From an uncultured Dokdonia sp. (lineage in GTDB: Bacteria > Bacteroidota > Bacteroidia > Flavobacteriales > Flavobacteriaceae): a DNA stretch of 59,005 bases. The notes under the pieces were generated by a model that saw only the letters and a list, made by a program, of their open reading frames with translations, was not told the origin of the DNA and did not search any database. The translations under genes and the position numbers were made by a program. This document shows positions 44,365-54,312 of the stretch, one piece after another (position 1 is the stretch's first letter; every line of letters starts with the position of its first letter). Location: NCBI RefSeq assembly GCF_947492815.1, contig NZ_CANLOB010000014.1, forward strand, positions 64,325 through 123,329. The letters run 5' to 3'.

Positions 44365-45552
44365 ATGACCCAAGTATCTTCAAAACGCATCGAATCTATA
44401 GATATTTTGAGAGGTTTAGTGATGATTATTATGGTACTAGATCATGTACGTGATTATTTTCATATCAATGCATTTGCTGGAAACTACCCTGAAAATTTAG
44501 AATCAACACATCTTGTATTATATTTTACCCGTTTTATAACGCATTACTGCGCACCAGTGTTTGTATTTCTAGCTGGGACTTCGGCATACTTATATGGGCA
44601 AAAGAACGGCACAAAAGCACTTTCAAAATTTCTAATTACTCGAGGTATTTGGCTTATTATAGTTGAGATTATAATCAATAACTTCTTATGGTGGTTTGAC
44701 ATTAGCTATGGGATGATTAATCTTCAAGTCATTTGGGCGATTGGTTTCTGTATGATTATTTTAGGACTACTCATTCATCTTCCTAAAAAAATACTACTTA
44801 CACTTGGTTTTCTGATTGTACTAGGTCATAATATGCTAGATAGTATTCATATTCCAGGAGAAAGCCTGCTATCTATCATATGGAAAATACTTCATGAATT
44901 GAGTTGTGTTTCTATAGGGGAAGCACGCTTATTATGTTTTTCATATCCTGTTCTTCCATGGATAGGTGTCATTATTTTAGGGTATTCTTTTGGATATTTC
45001 TACAAGAAGGGTACTTCTATAGATACCAGAAAAAAATGGTTGCTTATTTTAGGTATTTCATCTATTACACTCTTTTTTATTTTACGAACTTTCAATCTTT
45101 ACGGGGATAGTATGTTATGGTCTGAACAGGAATCATTTTCAAAGACGATAATCTCTTATTTTATCCTCTCAAAATATCCACCATCTCTATTATTTTTACT
45201 AGTCACATTGGGTCCTTCATTACTATTTCTATATATAATAGAAAACATCAAAAATAGCGTGACTAACTTCTTAATAGTCTTTGGAAGAGTCCCTTTCTTC
45301 TTTTATGTCATACATGTTTTTGTTGTACACGTAGGTGCGGTAGTAGGTCTTCTCATAACAGGTAAAGACTGGCGAATTATGATTCTAAACAATGAAACCA
45401 TGAGTTCTGGAGCACTTTCTGGATATGGATACTCCCTAGGGATTGTGTATCTTGTGTGGATCACTATAATCATAGTATTGTATCCCATTTGTAAATGGTT
45501 TATGAAATACAAAGCAACACACAAAGGAATTTGGTGGCTTAGTTATATATGA
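44365..45552 (+). CDS. DUF1624 / HGSNAT-like membrane protein
   Basis: The 395-residue protein starts RIESIDILRGLVMIIMVLDHVRDYFH, the hallmark of DUF1624 and of the heparan-alpha-glucosaminide N-acetyltransferase catalytic domain, and has about ten membrane helices. Such proteins are thought to move acyl groups across the membrane. It lies 44 bp after the serine hydrolase. Confidence 0.85.
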   Translation: MTQVSSKRIESIDILRGLVMIIMVLDHVRDYFHINAFAGNYPENLESTHLVLYFTRFITHYCAPVFVFLAGTSAYLYGQKNGTKALSKFLITRGIWLIIVEIIINNFLWWFDISYGMINLQVIWAIGFCMIILGLLIHLPKKILLTLGFLIVLGHNMLDSIHIPGESLLSIIWKILHELSCVSIGEARLLCFSYPVLPWIGVIILGYSFGYFYKKGTSIDTRKKWLLILGISSITLFFILRTFNLYGDSMLWSEQESFSKTIISYFILSKYPPSLLFLLVTLGPSLLFLYIIENIKNSVTNFLIVFGRVPFFFYVIHVFVVHVGAVVGLLITGKDWRIMILNNETMSSGALSGYGYSLGIVYLVWITIIIVLYPICKWFMKYKATHKGIWWLSYI

Positions 45553-45597
45553 CATGTAAAATTCATTTTCTTTAAAAAACATCATCCAATTACCCTT

Positions 45598-46827
45598 ATG
45601 AAATATATCATTTATAATATCCTATTGTTGATTCCTTTAACTTCTTTTTCACAAGAGAATCTTAATAATCGACCCTTTTCATTTACAGAAAAATTAACCG
45701 AAATTATTCCTGTGGGTGATTCTGCAAATGTGTTTTTTGATGTGGACAATGATTGTGATCTAGATTTATTAATTACTGGATGGACAAACCTACTAGAAGA
45801 TTTTGAAGTAACGACAAAAATATATTTAAACGATGGAAAAGGGAATTTTAAAGAAGATCATCAAAATAAATTTAGAGGTGTAGAATATGGTGCTGTAGAT
45901 ATAGCTGATATCGATAATGACAATGACTTAGATATTGTTATTGCAGGTTCTGCCAAAGGAAATTATAAATTAGGCGTAGACACTGAAATAATTACAAAAA
46001 TATACAAAAACACTGATGGTATTTTTAAAGAAGATACAACTCAAAAATTCCCTGGCATTTTATGGGGGAAAGTGAAATTTATAGATATTAATAATGATTT
46101 TAGTAAAGATTTATTACTATTTGGGGATGGCATATCAAAAATTTACCTTAATGATTCTAAAGGAATATTTTCACCTATTGAGAACATGCCTTTCAAAGAA
46201 TTAGAACAATGTTCTATAGCCGTTTTTGACATTGATAATGATCAAGATAAAGACATCATCCTACAAGGTCAAGATCCCAATGAATATAAAGTATCCGTCT
46301 CAGTATATCAAAATAATACAAAATCCTATACGGAAGTTAGCCATAAAATAATTCCTTTAGCACAAGGAGATATCTATCAAGCAGATATAAATAACGATGG
46401 GAATCCTGACATCTTAATGACAGGTTATGTTTTTGGAGACGGTGTACCTTATTCTAATAGGTTAAAAATATACACTAGTGACGGAAAAGGAAATTTCACT
46501 CTAAAAAACACAGATGTTGTTGCTTATAATGAAGGGCGTATTGTTCTCTTTGATATTGACAAAGATCAAGATCTCGATCTTATGATAAGTGGTGAAAGGA
46601 GATTTGGCGATACTGATGAAAACGTAAAAGCAACAGATTTGTATCTTAATGATAGTCATGGAACCTTTACATTACATACTAAAAACATATTACCAGGTCT
46701 AGAAAGTCACTCCTTAACAGGTTGTGATATAGATAACGATGGCGATATGGATTTTTTACTAACAGGATATAGCATCGATGGAAATCAAACGCCTACGAGT
46801 GAATTATATATCAACACGTCTAACTAA
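45598..46827 (+). CDS. Secreted VCBS/FG-GAP repeat protein
   Basis: The 409-residue protein has a signal peptide (MKYIIYNILLLIPLTSFS, then QE) and at least six repeats with Asp-rich calcium-binding loops: DVDNDCDLDLLITG, DIDNDNDLDIVIAG, DINNDFSKDLLLFG, DIDNDQDKDIILQG, DINNDGNPDILMTG, DIDNDGDMDFLLTG. This forms a beta-propeller. No sorting domain is present. Adhesion or binding role is inferred. Confidence 0.85.
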   Translation: MKYIIYNILLLIPLTSFSQENLNNRPFSFTEKLTEIIPVGDSANVFFDVDNDCDLDLLITGWTNLLEDFEVTTKIYLNDGKGNFKEDHQNKFRGVEYGAVDIADIDNDNDLDIVIAGSAKGNYKLGVDTEIITKIYKNTDGIFKEDTTQKFPGILWGKVKFIDINNDFSKDLLLFGDGISKIYLNDSKGIFSPIENMPFKELEQCSIAVFDIDNDQDKDIILQGQDPNEYKVSVSVYQNNTKSYTEVSHKIIPLAQGDIYQADINNDGNPDILMTGYVFGDGVPYSNRLKIYTSDGKGNFTLKNTDVVAYNEGRIVLFDIDKDQDLDLMISGERRFGDTDENVKATDLYLNDSHGTFTLHTKNILPGLESHSLTGCDIDNDGDMDFLLTGYSIDGNQTPTSELYINTSN

Positions 46828-46836
46828 ACTATAAAT

Positions 46837-48255
46837 ATGAAACTAAACTATATCTATTTCTTCATATTCCTGAGCACTTTAAATATACACGCACAACAGT
46901 TTTCTGCTACCGTACAACGTTTTATTACGGTAGATGACACTCATTTTGCGATCACTAATGTCACCGTAATTGACGGCACAGGAAATGCCATTAAAGAAAA
47001 TCAAACCATTGTCATAAAAGATCAACGTATTGAAGCGTTAGGAGATACGACTTCTATGACACTTCCTAGTGACCTTAAACAGATTGATGGCACAGGAAAA
47101 ACAGTAATTCCAGGGCTTGTAATGTTACACGAGCATATGTTTTATACCAAGCCTTTTGAAGAGTGGTTTAGTGTAGGGCAAATGACTTTCACATTTCCTA
47201 GGCTCTATTTAGCTGGAGGTGTCACTTCTATGCGAACAGGCGGAAGCATCCAACCACAAACTGATTTAAATGTCAAAAAATGGATTGAGGAAGGAAAAAT
47301 GACAGGCCCTAAAATGCATATTACAGGACCTTTTATAGAACGTGAAGGCCCACGTGTTCCTGAATTAGGTTTTATAGGAAATACTGAAGAGGTTTCTAAA
47401 ATTGTAAATTATTGGGCAGATAAAGGGGTTACCTCTTTCAAAGTTTATAATAATATTACAAAAGAAGATCTTAGAATTTGTGTCGCCGAAGCACATAAAC
47501 GTGGCCTTAAAGTCACGGGACATTTATGTTCTATTACTTATGAAGAAGCTTCAGAAATAGGTATTGATAATCTGGAACATGGTTTTATGGCTTCTAGTGA
47601 TTTTCTAGATGGAAAAGAAGAAAACAAATGTGACCCTTTTGGATCTAGAAGTGCTTTGATACGCGAGCCAGAAGATGGAGAAAACATCGAAAAACTCATT
47701 GATTTATTGATTAAAAACAAAACAGTAATCACAACAACACCTAATGTTTTTGAGCCCTACACCAATCACGAAGTAGTGCCCGGAGGTGGTTTAGAAGCAT
47801 TAATACCACAAATACAAGAACGCTTACAATCAGGGTATGACAGAGCGCAAGGCAGGGATGATATTTCTGCAAAACTGTATCATAAAAATTTAGCTTGGAT
47901 CAAAAAATTCTACGATAAAGGTGGGTTTCTTGTTGCAGGAACAGACCCTACAGGAGCTGGGCGTACCGTTGCAGGTTATGCCAATCAGCGTACGGTAGAG
48001 ATTCTCGTAGAGGCTGGATTTACATTGGTAGATGCTATCAAAATATGCACACTTGATGGTGCTACATTTTTAGAAGAAGACAAAGAAGTAGGAAGTATTG
48101 CTGTAGGTAAAAAGGCAGATGTATTACTCATAGATGGAGACCTTAGAACAACCATTAAAAACATCAGAAAACTAGAAACTGTTTTTAAAGACGGTATTGG
48201 TTTTGACTCTCAAAAACTCTTCGAATCTGTAAAAGGGAAAGTAGGCTTAAACTAA
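46837..48255 (+). CDS. Secreted amidohydrolase, imidazolonepropionase-like
   Basis: The 472-residue protein has a signal peptide (MKLNYIYFFIFLSTLNIHA, then QQ) and the metal-dependent amidohydrolase fold: His98/His100 in MLHEHMF, KVTGHLC, LEHGF and AGTDPTGAG, with the C-terminal KADVLLIDGD strand. It starts 9 bp after the VCBS gene and 6 bp before DinB, so the three form an operon. Substrate, perhaps a cyclic amide or dipeptide, is unknown. Confidence 0.85.
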   Translation: MKLNYIYFFIFLSTLNIHAQQFSATVQRFITVDDTHFAITNVTVIDGTGNAIKENQTIVIKDQRIEALGDTTSMTLPSDLKQIDGTGKTVIPGLVMLHEHMFYTKPFEEWFSVGQMTFTFPRLYLAGGVTSMRTGGSIQPQTDLNVKKWIEEGKMTGPKMHITGPFIEREGPRVPELGFIGNTEEVSKIVNYWADKGVTSFKVYNNITKEDLRICVAEAHKRGLKVTGHLCSITYEEASEIGIDNLEHGFMASSDFLDGKEENKCDPFGSRSALIREPEDGENIEKLIDLLIKNKTVITTTPNVFEPYTNHEVVPGGGLEALIPQIQERLQSGYDRAQGRDDISAKLYHKNLAWIKKFYDKGGFLVAGTDPTGAGRTVAGYANQRTVEILVEAGFTLVDAIKICTLDGATFLEEDKEVGSIAVGKKADVLLIDGDLRTTIKNIRKLETVFKDGIGFDSQKLFESVKGKVGLN

Positions 48256-48261
48256 ATAACC

Positions 48262-48786
48262 ATGGCATTTCAATTAGAAAAAATTATTCCCATTTTAGAA
48301 CGTACTCCTAGTATTCTAAAAACATTTTTAGAAAATTTAGATCCTGACTGGATGCATCAACATGAAGGAGAAAACACTTGGAGTCCATATGATATTATTG
48401 GGCACCTCATTCATGGAGAGAAAACAGATTGGATTCCGCGTACAAAGCAAATTTTAGATAGCACATATACAGATGCATTTGAACCCTTTGATCGTTTTGC
48501 TCAATTTGAAAATAGCAAAGGAAAAACCTTAGAAATGTTGTTAGAGGAATTTATGGTATTAAGAGCTGAAAACATCGACATCTTAAAAAGCCTTGCGCTC
48601 ACCCAAGAAGGCCTTACTAAAAAGGGAAGACATCCTGAATTAGGAACCGTCACGTTAAAAAACCTACTGGCAGCTTGGACGATTCATGATCTTAGTCATA
48701 TCAATCAGATCACGAGAGTAATGGCAAAAGATTTAAAAAATGATGTAGGTCCTTGGGAAACTTATCTAACAGTTATAAAATCATAA
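48262..48786 (+). CDS. DinB-family metalloenzyme-like protein
   Basis: The 174-residue four-helix protein has the DinB metal pattern: WSPYDIIGHLIHGE and a later WTIHDLSHINQ (His triad). Members include thiol-dependent S-transferases that handle reactive compounds. It lies 6 bp after the amidohydrolase. Confidence 0.85.
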   Translation: MAFQLEKIIPILERTPSILKTFLENLDPDWMHQHEGENTWSPYDIIGHLIHGEKTDWIPRTKQILDSTYTDAFEPFDRFAQFENSKGKTLEMLLEEFMVLRAENIDILKSLALTQEGLTKKGRHPELGTVTLKNLLAAWTIHDLSHINQITRVMAKDLKNDVGPWETYLTVIKS

Positions 48787-48927
48787 ATACAACCTGTTGT
48801 ACATTTTGAGTAATTTCATCGATTTTACTCAAACCCTAAAGGGAATATCGACGAAATTGTTAGTTCTTCTTTTAGGATGGAGGTAAAAACTAAAAATTTC
48901 ACTAGAAAATTAGAGTAATGGTTTCTT

Positions 48928-48985
48928 TATACGCTTTCGCACTTTGATTAAACGCAATATAAATTGTACTTACGTGAAAGTGTAA
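48928..48985. repeat. Split form of the iterated palindrome
   Basis: TATACGCTTTCGC and CGTGAAAGTGTA halves flank about 35 bp containing TTTGATTAAACGCAATATAA. It aligns with 50699-50757 and 19441-19493. Confidence 0.65.
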
Positions 48986-48987
48986 AA

Positions 48988-50676
48988 TTATGTACTCACA
49001 GGTAATATAATAGTAAATGTAGTGCCTTCATCTGGCATGCTAGATATTTGTATATCCCCATGATGCTTTTCTATAAACTCTTTACAGAGTATTAAACCAA
49101 GACCTGTACCTGTTTCTCCACTAGTTCCTTCCCTACTTACCATCTCTCCTAATTGGAATAACGAAGAAGCTAGTTCTGGCTTCATTCCAATCCCATTATC
49201 TTTGATAGAAATATGGATTTTATCATCATCAAGGTATGAGTTAATAACAATCTCTCCACGTATATCTGTATACTTTATAGCATTAGAAGTTAAATTACGT
49301 ACAACCGTTCGGATCATATCTACATCTCCATAAAAATGAATAGTATCATCTAAATTTTGAACAATCGTAATCTTTTTTGCAAGTGCCTGTTGATCTAATA
49401 ATGCAATTGTTTTGCGAATAGTTACTGCAATATTAAAGTGAATAGGTTCATAAGCAAGCTCTCCTGTTTGTGAGAGTGCCCAACGCAACAAATTATTCAA
49501 TAAATCCACTGTATTTCTTGTAGACTTTCTAACTTCTTTAAAAAGAGAATTTATAGAAGAGTCGTCTGTTTTTTCATCCTGTAATAAACCCAATAACCCT
49601 TCTATAGATTGTAAAGGCTGTTTTACATCATGACTTATCATAGTAAAAAACCTATTCTTTGTTTGATTTAAATGTTGTAATTCTTCATTTTGACTTGCAA
49701 TCTCTGTATTAGCAATTTCCAACCTATTGTTTAATTTTCGATATCTATCCAATTGCCACGTAATAATCAATAGCACTAAAATTAAAAGTCCATAATACAA
49801 GAGTAAAATATTTCTAAAACGCTTTCCTTGATTTGGCACTTCTTTATAAGCCGTTGCTATGGTTATCTCAAAACCAAAATATTGTTTTGTTGTAGAGATA
49901 AAAGCATCTTCTGGGATAGTGAAATTTTTATAGAACTCTTTATCTACCTCTTTAGTATGCACTTCTGTTCCATTATAAGAACGTGTACGATCAAACTCAT
50001 TTCCACGTTCTGTAGAAAACTTAAATGCAAAACCTTTCGTTACCTCATCGTCATAAACACTAGACATAATGGTTGCAAAATTCAAAATAGGAGCCCCATA
50101 CCCTTCTACAATACCATTGCGCTTTATTCTAAAATCTATAGGTATTCCTAACCAACCTTCTCTTAGATTAATAGGAGGAAACATCTTAAGATCATCTGTT
50201 TTCATCAGATCATCTAATGCTTTTATTTTTTCTTCACTTCGAAAATCTCTTACAGAACGACCTATGAGTTGAGCAGGATCATTTTCATATCGCGTAAATG
50301 CCTGTCTGAATATATGTGATGTATCTATTACAGAAACGGCTATAGAATCTTTACTATCTATATCATTTAATTGACTTTGTACAAACTTCTGAAACTGATC
50401 TTGACTTGGCATCTCTTCAGACATATTTATATATGACTTCATTCCAGCTACAAGTCCTGCCAGATTATGTACACTACTGGAAAATTGATTTACCGCACGA
50501 TTGTGTATGTACTCTAATTGTTGTCTATTAGAAATCTCGACTTTTTCTAAATTACTTTGATGTAATAGATATACAACAACCCCTCCTAGAAAAATTAGGA
50601 AAAAACATAAATACCAATGAATGGAACGTTTCAAAACAATTAAATTTAACCCGATAAAGATACAACTTATACGCAT
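48988..50676 (-). CDS. Hybrid-free sensor histidine kinase with CHASE-type domain
   Basis: The 562-residue protein has a first membrane helix (IHWYLCFFLIFLGGVVVYLL), an outer CHASE-like domain (residues about 45-290, with FTRYENDPAQLIGRSVRDFRS), a second helix (LLLYYGLLILVLLIITW), a coiled coil and a kinase core: His349 in SHDVKQPL, NLTSNAIKYT, DNGIGM and GTGLGL. No response regulator is adjacent. The encoded start MRISC gives a long N-terminal tail; a TTG near 50637 (LKRSIHW) is an alternative. Confidence 0.85.
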   Translation of the reverse strand: MRISCIFIGLNLIVLKRSIHWYLCFFLIFLGGVVVYLLHQSNLEKVEISNRQQLEYIHNRAVNQFSSSVHNLAGLVAGMKSYINMSEEMPSQDQFQKFVQSQLNDIDSKDSIAVSVIDTSHIFRQAFTRYENDPAQLIGRSVRDFRSEEKIKALDDLMKTDDLKMFPPINLREGWLGIPIDFRIKRNGIVEGYGAPILNFATIMSSVYDDEVTKGFAFKFSTERGNEFDRTRSYNGTEVHTKEVDKEFYKNFTIPEDAFISTTKQYFGFEITIATAYKEVPNQGKRFRNILLLYYGLLILVLLIITWQLDRYRKLNNRLEIANTEIASQNEELQHLNQTKNRFFTMISHDVKQPLQSIEGLLGLLQDEKTDDSSINSLFKEVRKSTRNTVDLLNNLLRWALSQTGELAYEPIHFNIAVTIRKTIALLDQQALAKKITIVQNLDDTIHFYGDVDMIRTVVRNLTSNAIKYTDIRGEIVINSYLDDDKIHISIKDNGIGMKPELASSLFQLGEMVSREGTSGETGTGLGLILCKEFIEKHHGDIQISSMPDEGTTFTIILPVST

Positions 50677-50698
50677 GGTCTATAAGCAATCGTATTTT

Positions 50699-50757
50699 AT
50701 ATACTTTTGTACTTCGATTAAGCTAGATATAAACTTCATTTACGTAAAAGCATATAT
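50699..50757. repeat. Split form of the iterated palindrome
   Basis: TATATACTTTTG and ACGTAAAAGCATATA halves flank a 33-bp segment with TTCGATTAAGCTAGATATAA. Decayed relative of 48928-48985. Confidence 0.6.
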
Positions 50758-50884
50758 ACCATAATTCAAACAATACATCACACTTCTTCTAAAAAAATGT
50801 AACATTCTATACATTTTTGCGTTCTTATAGGCACAGCATCATCAATCAACCAGTTCGTTACTAGCGAATACAAAACATACTTTT

Positions 50885-51988
50885 ATGATACAGCAATTTT
50901 TCATTCTCTGTTCTGGAGCAGACAGAGATGTGCTAGACACCTGTTCTCGCGGAGAGAAAAACAAATACGCAGGTATAGGCGCCACTGTATTTTTTACAGC
51001 AATTCTAGCTGCTATTGCAGCCACTTATGCGCTATACACCATTTTTGACAACGTATATAGAGCGATTCTTTTCGGAATACTTTGGGGCTTTGTAATTTTC
51101 AACTTAGACCGTTTTATTGTTTCTACACTCAAAAAACGAGACCAATGGTGGAAAGAATTTGGGATGGCTATACCGCGTCTTATCCTAGCAGTGATAATTG
51201 CTATTGTGATTTCAAAACCCTTAGAACTTAAGATTTTTGAAAAAGAAATAGACCGTGTGATGCTAAGTCAAAAAAATGATTATACGGTTCAGAATCAGGG
51301 CGAAATCTTAGCTGCCTATACACCAGAAATAAATAAACTGGATGCTGAAGTAACGAGTTTAAAAGACGAAATCGCTACCAAAGAAACAGAAGTAAATAAC
51401 CTGTATGAAATATACATAGCTGAAGCAGAAGGGACTGCAGGTACTGAACTCTTAGGAAAAGGACCCGTATATCAGGAGAAGCGTGATAAACACGATGCGG
51501 CTTTAGAAGAACTCACCGCCTTAAAAGCTGCTAATGCTGATAAAATCGCTTTCGCGGAAGCGGAAAAAACACGCCTTAGAGATGAGTTTAACACAGCCGT
51601 AAGTACGAGTCAACCCATCATTAACAACTTTGATGGTTTGATGGCACGTATCGATGCTATGAAAGAATTGCCTTGGCTTCCCTCGTTATTCATATTCTTA
51701 CTATTTCTAGCTATTGAAACAGCGCCTATATTTTCGAAATTGATCTCTCCCATGGGAGAATATGATATAAAACTCGCCGATCATGAAGCCACCATAAAAG
51801 CGTGGAGTGCTCAAAAGGCAGCACAACGTAAAATCTTAACAGAAACAGATCACATCCTTAATGATCGTATCTATACCGATATTGCTAATGAAGAAGAACT
51901 CTATAGCTATAAGAAAAAGATGGCCAAAGAGATTATGAAACGACAACAAGATGCATTCTATCGAAGACAGACTAAAATATTAGGATAA
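50885..51988 (+). CDS. DUF4407 membrane protein
   Basis: The 367-residue protein starts with the DUF4407 pattern (LCSGADRDVLDTCSRGEKNKYAGIGATVFFTAILA), has two N-terminal helix pairs, a long coiled-coil loop (residues about 130-240), and a fourth membrane segment (LPSLFIFLLFLAIETAPIFSKL). Function unknown. A near-perfect iterated palindrome (51548) sits in the coiled coil, read as AFAEA. Confidence 0.85.
   Translation: MIQQFFILCSGADRDVLDTCSRGEKNKYAGIGATVFFTAILAAIAATYALYTIFDNVYRAILFGILWGFVIFNLDRFIVSTLKKRDQWWKEFGMAIPRLILAVIIAIVISKPLELKIFEKEIDRVMLSQKNDYTVQNQGEILAAYTPEINKLDAEVTSLKDEIATKETEVNNLYEIYIAEAEGTAGTELLGKGPVYQEKRDKHDAALEELTALKAANADKIAFAEAEKTRLRDEFNTAVSTSQPIINNFDGLMARIDAMKELPWLPSLFIFLLFLAIETAPIFSKLISPMGEYDIKLADHEATIKAWSAQKAAQRKILTETDHILNDRIYTDIANEEELYSYKKKMAKEIMKRQQDAFYRRQTKILG
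51548..51561. repeat. Iterated palindrome, one mismatch, inside DUF4407
   Basis: GCTTTCGCGGAAGC; read as AFAEA. Confidence 0.8.
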
Positions 51989-51996
51989 TCATATAC

Positions 51997-52058
51997 GGGT
52001 GTGATGGATCTATCCATATGTTGATAGATACCGCTTCATCGTCACACCCATTTTTTTT
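51997..52058 (+). terminator. Terminator after DUF4407
   Basis: GGGTGTGA (51997-52004) pairs with TCACACCC (52042-52049), followed by ATTTTTTTT. Confidence 0.75.
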
Positions 52059-52102
52059 ATATATTGCAAAAATAACAACCTATACTACTTGAATATTCAT
52101 AT

Positions 52103-52142
52103 AAATAGCGTAACACTCTATCATAGAGCATTACGCTATTTT
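52103..52142. terminator. Hairpin between DUF4407 and CBM48 genes
   Basis: AAATAGCGTAACACTCTA pairs with TAGAGCATTACGCTATTT with one internal mismatch; it suits either strand. Confidence 0.7.
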
Positions 52143-52216
52143 TCACACACAATATTTTGACCCAAACACTATATTTGGATGTATTGTATTAAGGTATAAG
52201 TATATATGACGAACTG

Positions 52217-52510
52217 TTATAATTCTATAACACTGTTTTCTGCCGCTGCATATGAGTTCCATTCAAAACGGTCTGCTTCCTGCTCATTAGTCCATTCTCC
52301 ATCTATCACATAACGGAATTCATACGATTGCTCTGTTGGAATATCAAACGTTCCTTTAAAACTTCCATTTTTAAGTTTCTTTAAAGAAGCTGTGGTGTCC
52401 CAATTATTAAAATCTCCAGCTACAGCTACCGTAGTTGCTTCAGCTGCAGGAACTGTAAATGTTACTTTACATACAGGCTTTGTTTTTAGGTATTTCTTTG
52501 TAAGTGGCAT
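52217..52510 (-). CDS. CBM48/AMPK-type glycogen-binding domain protein
   Basis: The 97-residue protein is an early-set domain of the CBM48 type: VTFTVPAAEATTVAVAGDFNNWDTTASLKKLKNGSFKGTFDIPTEQSYEFRYVIDGEWTNEQEADRFEWN in order, with the binding tryptophan in FNNWD. Free-standing copies are common in Bacteroidetes; a role in glycogen binding is inferred. Single gene. Confidence 0.85.
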   Translation of the reverse strand: MPLTKKYLKTKPVCKVTFTVPAAEATTVAVAGDFNNWDTTASLKKLKNGSFKGTFDIPTEQSYEFRYVIDGEWTNEQEADRFEWNSYAAAENSVIEL

Positions 52511-52722
52511 ACTAAAATTTATTTATATTCTACGCTCCAAATATAGAGATAGCACCTAACAAAAAACAGTTTATCAGTGAGTTAACAGCATTTTTTACAG
52601 AATGATAATATTGACTACTCAAAATAAACAATACGGTAAAACGCAAACGTTTTCAATTATGAATTTGCTAGTAAAACAATATGGTTTCAATATGTTTTTT
52701 AGAAAAAAAAGCTCAAAAACAA

Positions 52723-53793
52723 CTATAAAACAGTCAATAATTGCTGTAAATCGTCTTCTGTATTAAAATAGTGAAATCCAACACGCACCCCTTTACCTCG
52801 TAAAATACACATGATATTTTGAGCTTTGAGACGATGTACAAGTGCTTCATCTCCTTTCAAATTAAAGATAGAAGAATGCGAAGTTCGTTGTACAACAGCC
52901 TCTTCCAATAATCCTCGCTCCGTAAATGCAGTTCTTGCTTTTTCAGAAAGCGCTTTTATATGGTTCTCAATAGCGGTGATCCCAAATTCATTAATAATAT
53001 CTATCGCAACACCTAGACTTCCATAGTTTAAGGTATCTTGATGTCCCGGTTCAAAGCGTCCTAAAAAACTTCCTTCTTGTGCTTTATATTTTCCTTGTAA
53101 GGAGTTAAATCCTGTTGTTTTTGGAAACACTTTTTCAGACACCGATTCTTTAAAAAGAAAGATTCCATTTCCATATCCAGCATTCATCCATTTGTAACAA
53201 CTCCCACCCATCACATCAATAGCTGATGCGTCAAAATCAAAAGCTTCGGTTCCAAAATACTGTGTAGCATCTGCAAAAAACAAGGTCTCGGGATAGGTCG
53301 CTTTTAACTGTTTCAAGAATTCGAAGTCTATTTTGATTCCGTTGATATATTGTATAACAGAAAATGCAAATATATCAGGCTGCGCTTTCGCGAAAGCGGA
53401 GGCAACATTTTTCTCCAAATCATCATCAATTTGCGCATACGTAATCTCAAAATCACGAGATTCAAACGGCCAATTTATCGAAGGATAATCATTTTCTAAT
53501 AACAACACCTTTTTAGAAGTAGGTACACCTTCTAAAAGCGTATTAAAACCATATGAAAAGTTAGGCACCAATGCCACTCGATTAGGAGCACAAGAAAATA
53601 AAGCCCCTACTTTTTCACGCACTGTTGTAAGTGCAGGTCCTCGATTATCTTTAATAGCACTTCCCATCACAAAAAAATCCAAATCATGCTCTTGCCTATA
53701 CTCCAATACAGGTGATGGAAGTAATCCCGAAGCAGGTGTATTCAAATAAGTACATTGCTTAGTAATTGGGAAATATTTTTTAAATGCTGTCAT
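52723..53793 (-). CDS. Class V aminotransferase-like PLP enzyme
   Basis: The start at 53793 (MTAFKKYFP) is preferred over 53844, which would add 17 basic residues unlike the family. The 356-residue enzyme has TYLNTPASGLLP, a class V fold, DATQYFG (cofactor Asp) and the PLP Lys201 in GGSCYKWMNAGYG, with a C-terminal GVRVGFHYFNTEDD. Class V members include selenocysteine lyases and kynureninase-type enzymes; the reaction is not fixed. A perfect iterated palindrome encodes AFAKA. Confidence 0.85.
   Translation of the reverse strand: MTAFKKYFPITKQCTYLNTPASGLLPSPVLEYRQEHDLDFFVMGSAIKDNRGPALTTVREKVGALFSCAPNRVALVPNFSYGFNTLLEGVPTSKKVLLLENDYPSINWPFESRDFEITYAQIDDDLEKNVASAFAKAQPDIFAFSVIQYINGIKIDFEFLKQLKATYPETLFFADATQYFGTEAFDFDASAIDVMGGSCYKWMNAGYGNGIFLFKESVSEKVFPKTTGFNSLQGKYKAQEGSFLGRFEPGHQDTLNYGSLGVAIDIINEFGITAIENHIKALSEKARTAFTERGLLEEAVVQRTSHSSIFNLKGDEALVHRLKAQNIMCILRGKGVRVGFHYFNTEDDLQQLLTVL
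53384..53397. repeat. Iterated palindrome, perfect copy inside the aminotransferase
   Basis: GCTTTCGCGAAAGC; read as AFAKA. Confidence 0.9.
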
Positions 53794-53865
53794 AACTTTT
53801 CTGTGCGAGTTAAAAATCTTAATTTTGAGTGATACCGATATCAAATCGGCATAAAGGTCGTATAT

Positions 53866-54312
53866 ATGTCTATATTCTCAAAGAAAACACCGTCCACTAT
53901 CGATCCAGAACAGCGTGCATTAATCGAAAATGCACAGGCACGTATGCGCCAAAAAAAGAGATTGTACCGTCACTTTGTACTTTTTCTAGCGGGTGCTATC
54001 CTGATGATTATTGTAAATCTTGCCTTGGGCTTTGGGAAGGATATCAAAATATTTGATACTGATTGGTTTGTGTGGGGTATTTTACTGTGGACCTTTTTCT
54101 TCCTCGTACACGGTATAAATGTTTTAGTATTAAACCGTTTTATGGGCAAGGATTGGGAGGAAGAACAACTTAATAAGCTTGTAAAAAAACAACAGGATAG
54201 AATTGCTGAACTTGAAGAAAAAGTAGCAGTAGCACATCCATTACCTGAAAAAAAAACTCCAGTCGAGAGTACCATAACACCAACACCTACAGACCAGAAT
54301 ACTCCCCTATGA
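53866..54312 (+). CDS. 2TM-domain protein
   Basis: The 148-residue protein has a helix-rich start (ENAQARMRQKKRLYRHF), two membrane helices (VLFLAGAILMIIVNLALGF and WFVWGILLWTFFFLVHGINVLVL), the FMGKDWEEEQLNKLVKKQ signature of the 2TM domain and a Pro/Thr tail. It overlaps the DHFR start by 4 bp. Confidence 0.85.
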   Translation: MSIFSKKTPSTIDPEQRALIENAQARMRQKKRLYRHFVLFLAGAILMIIVNLALGFGKDIKIFDTDWFVWGILLWTFFFLVHGINVLVLNRFMGKDWEEEQLNKLVKKQQDRIAELEEKVAVAHPLPEKKTPVESTITPTPTDQNTPL

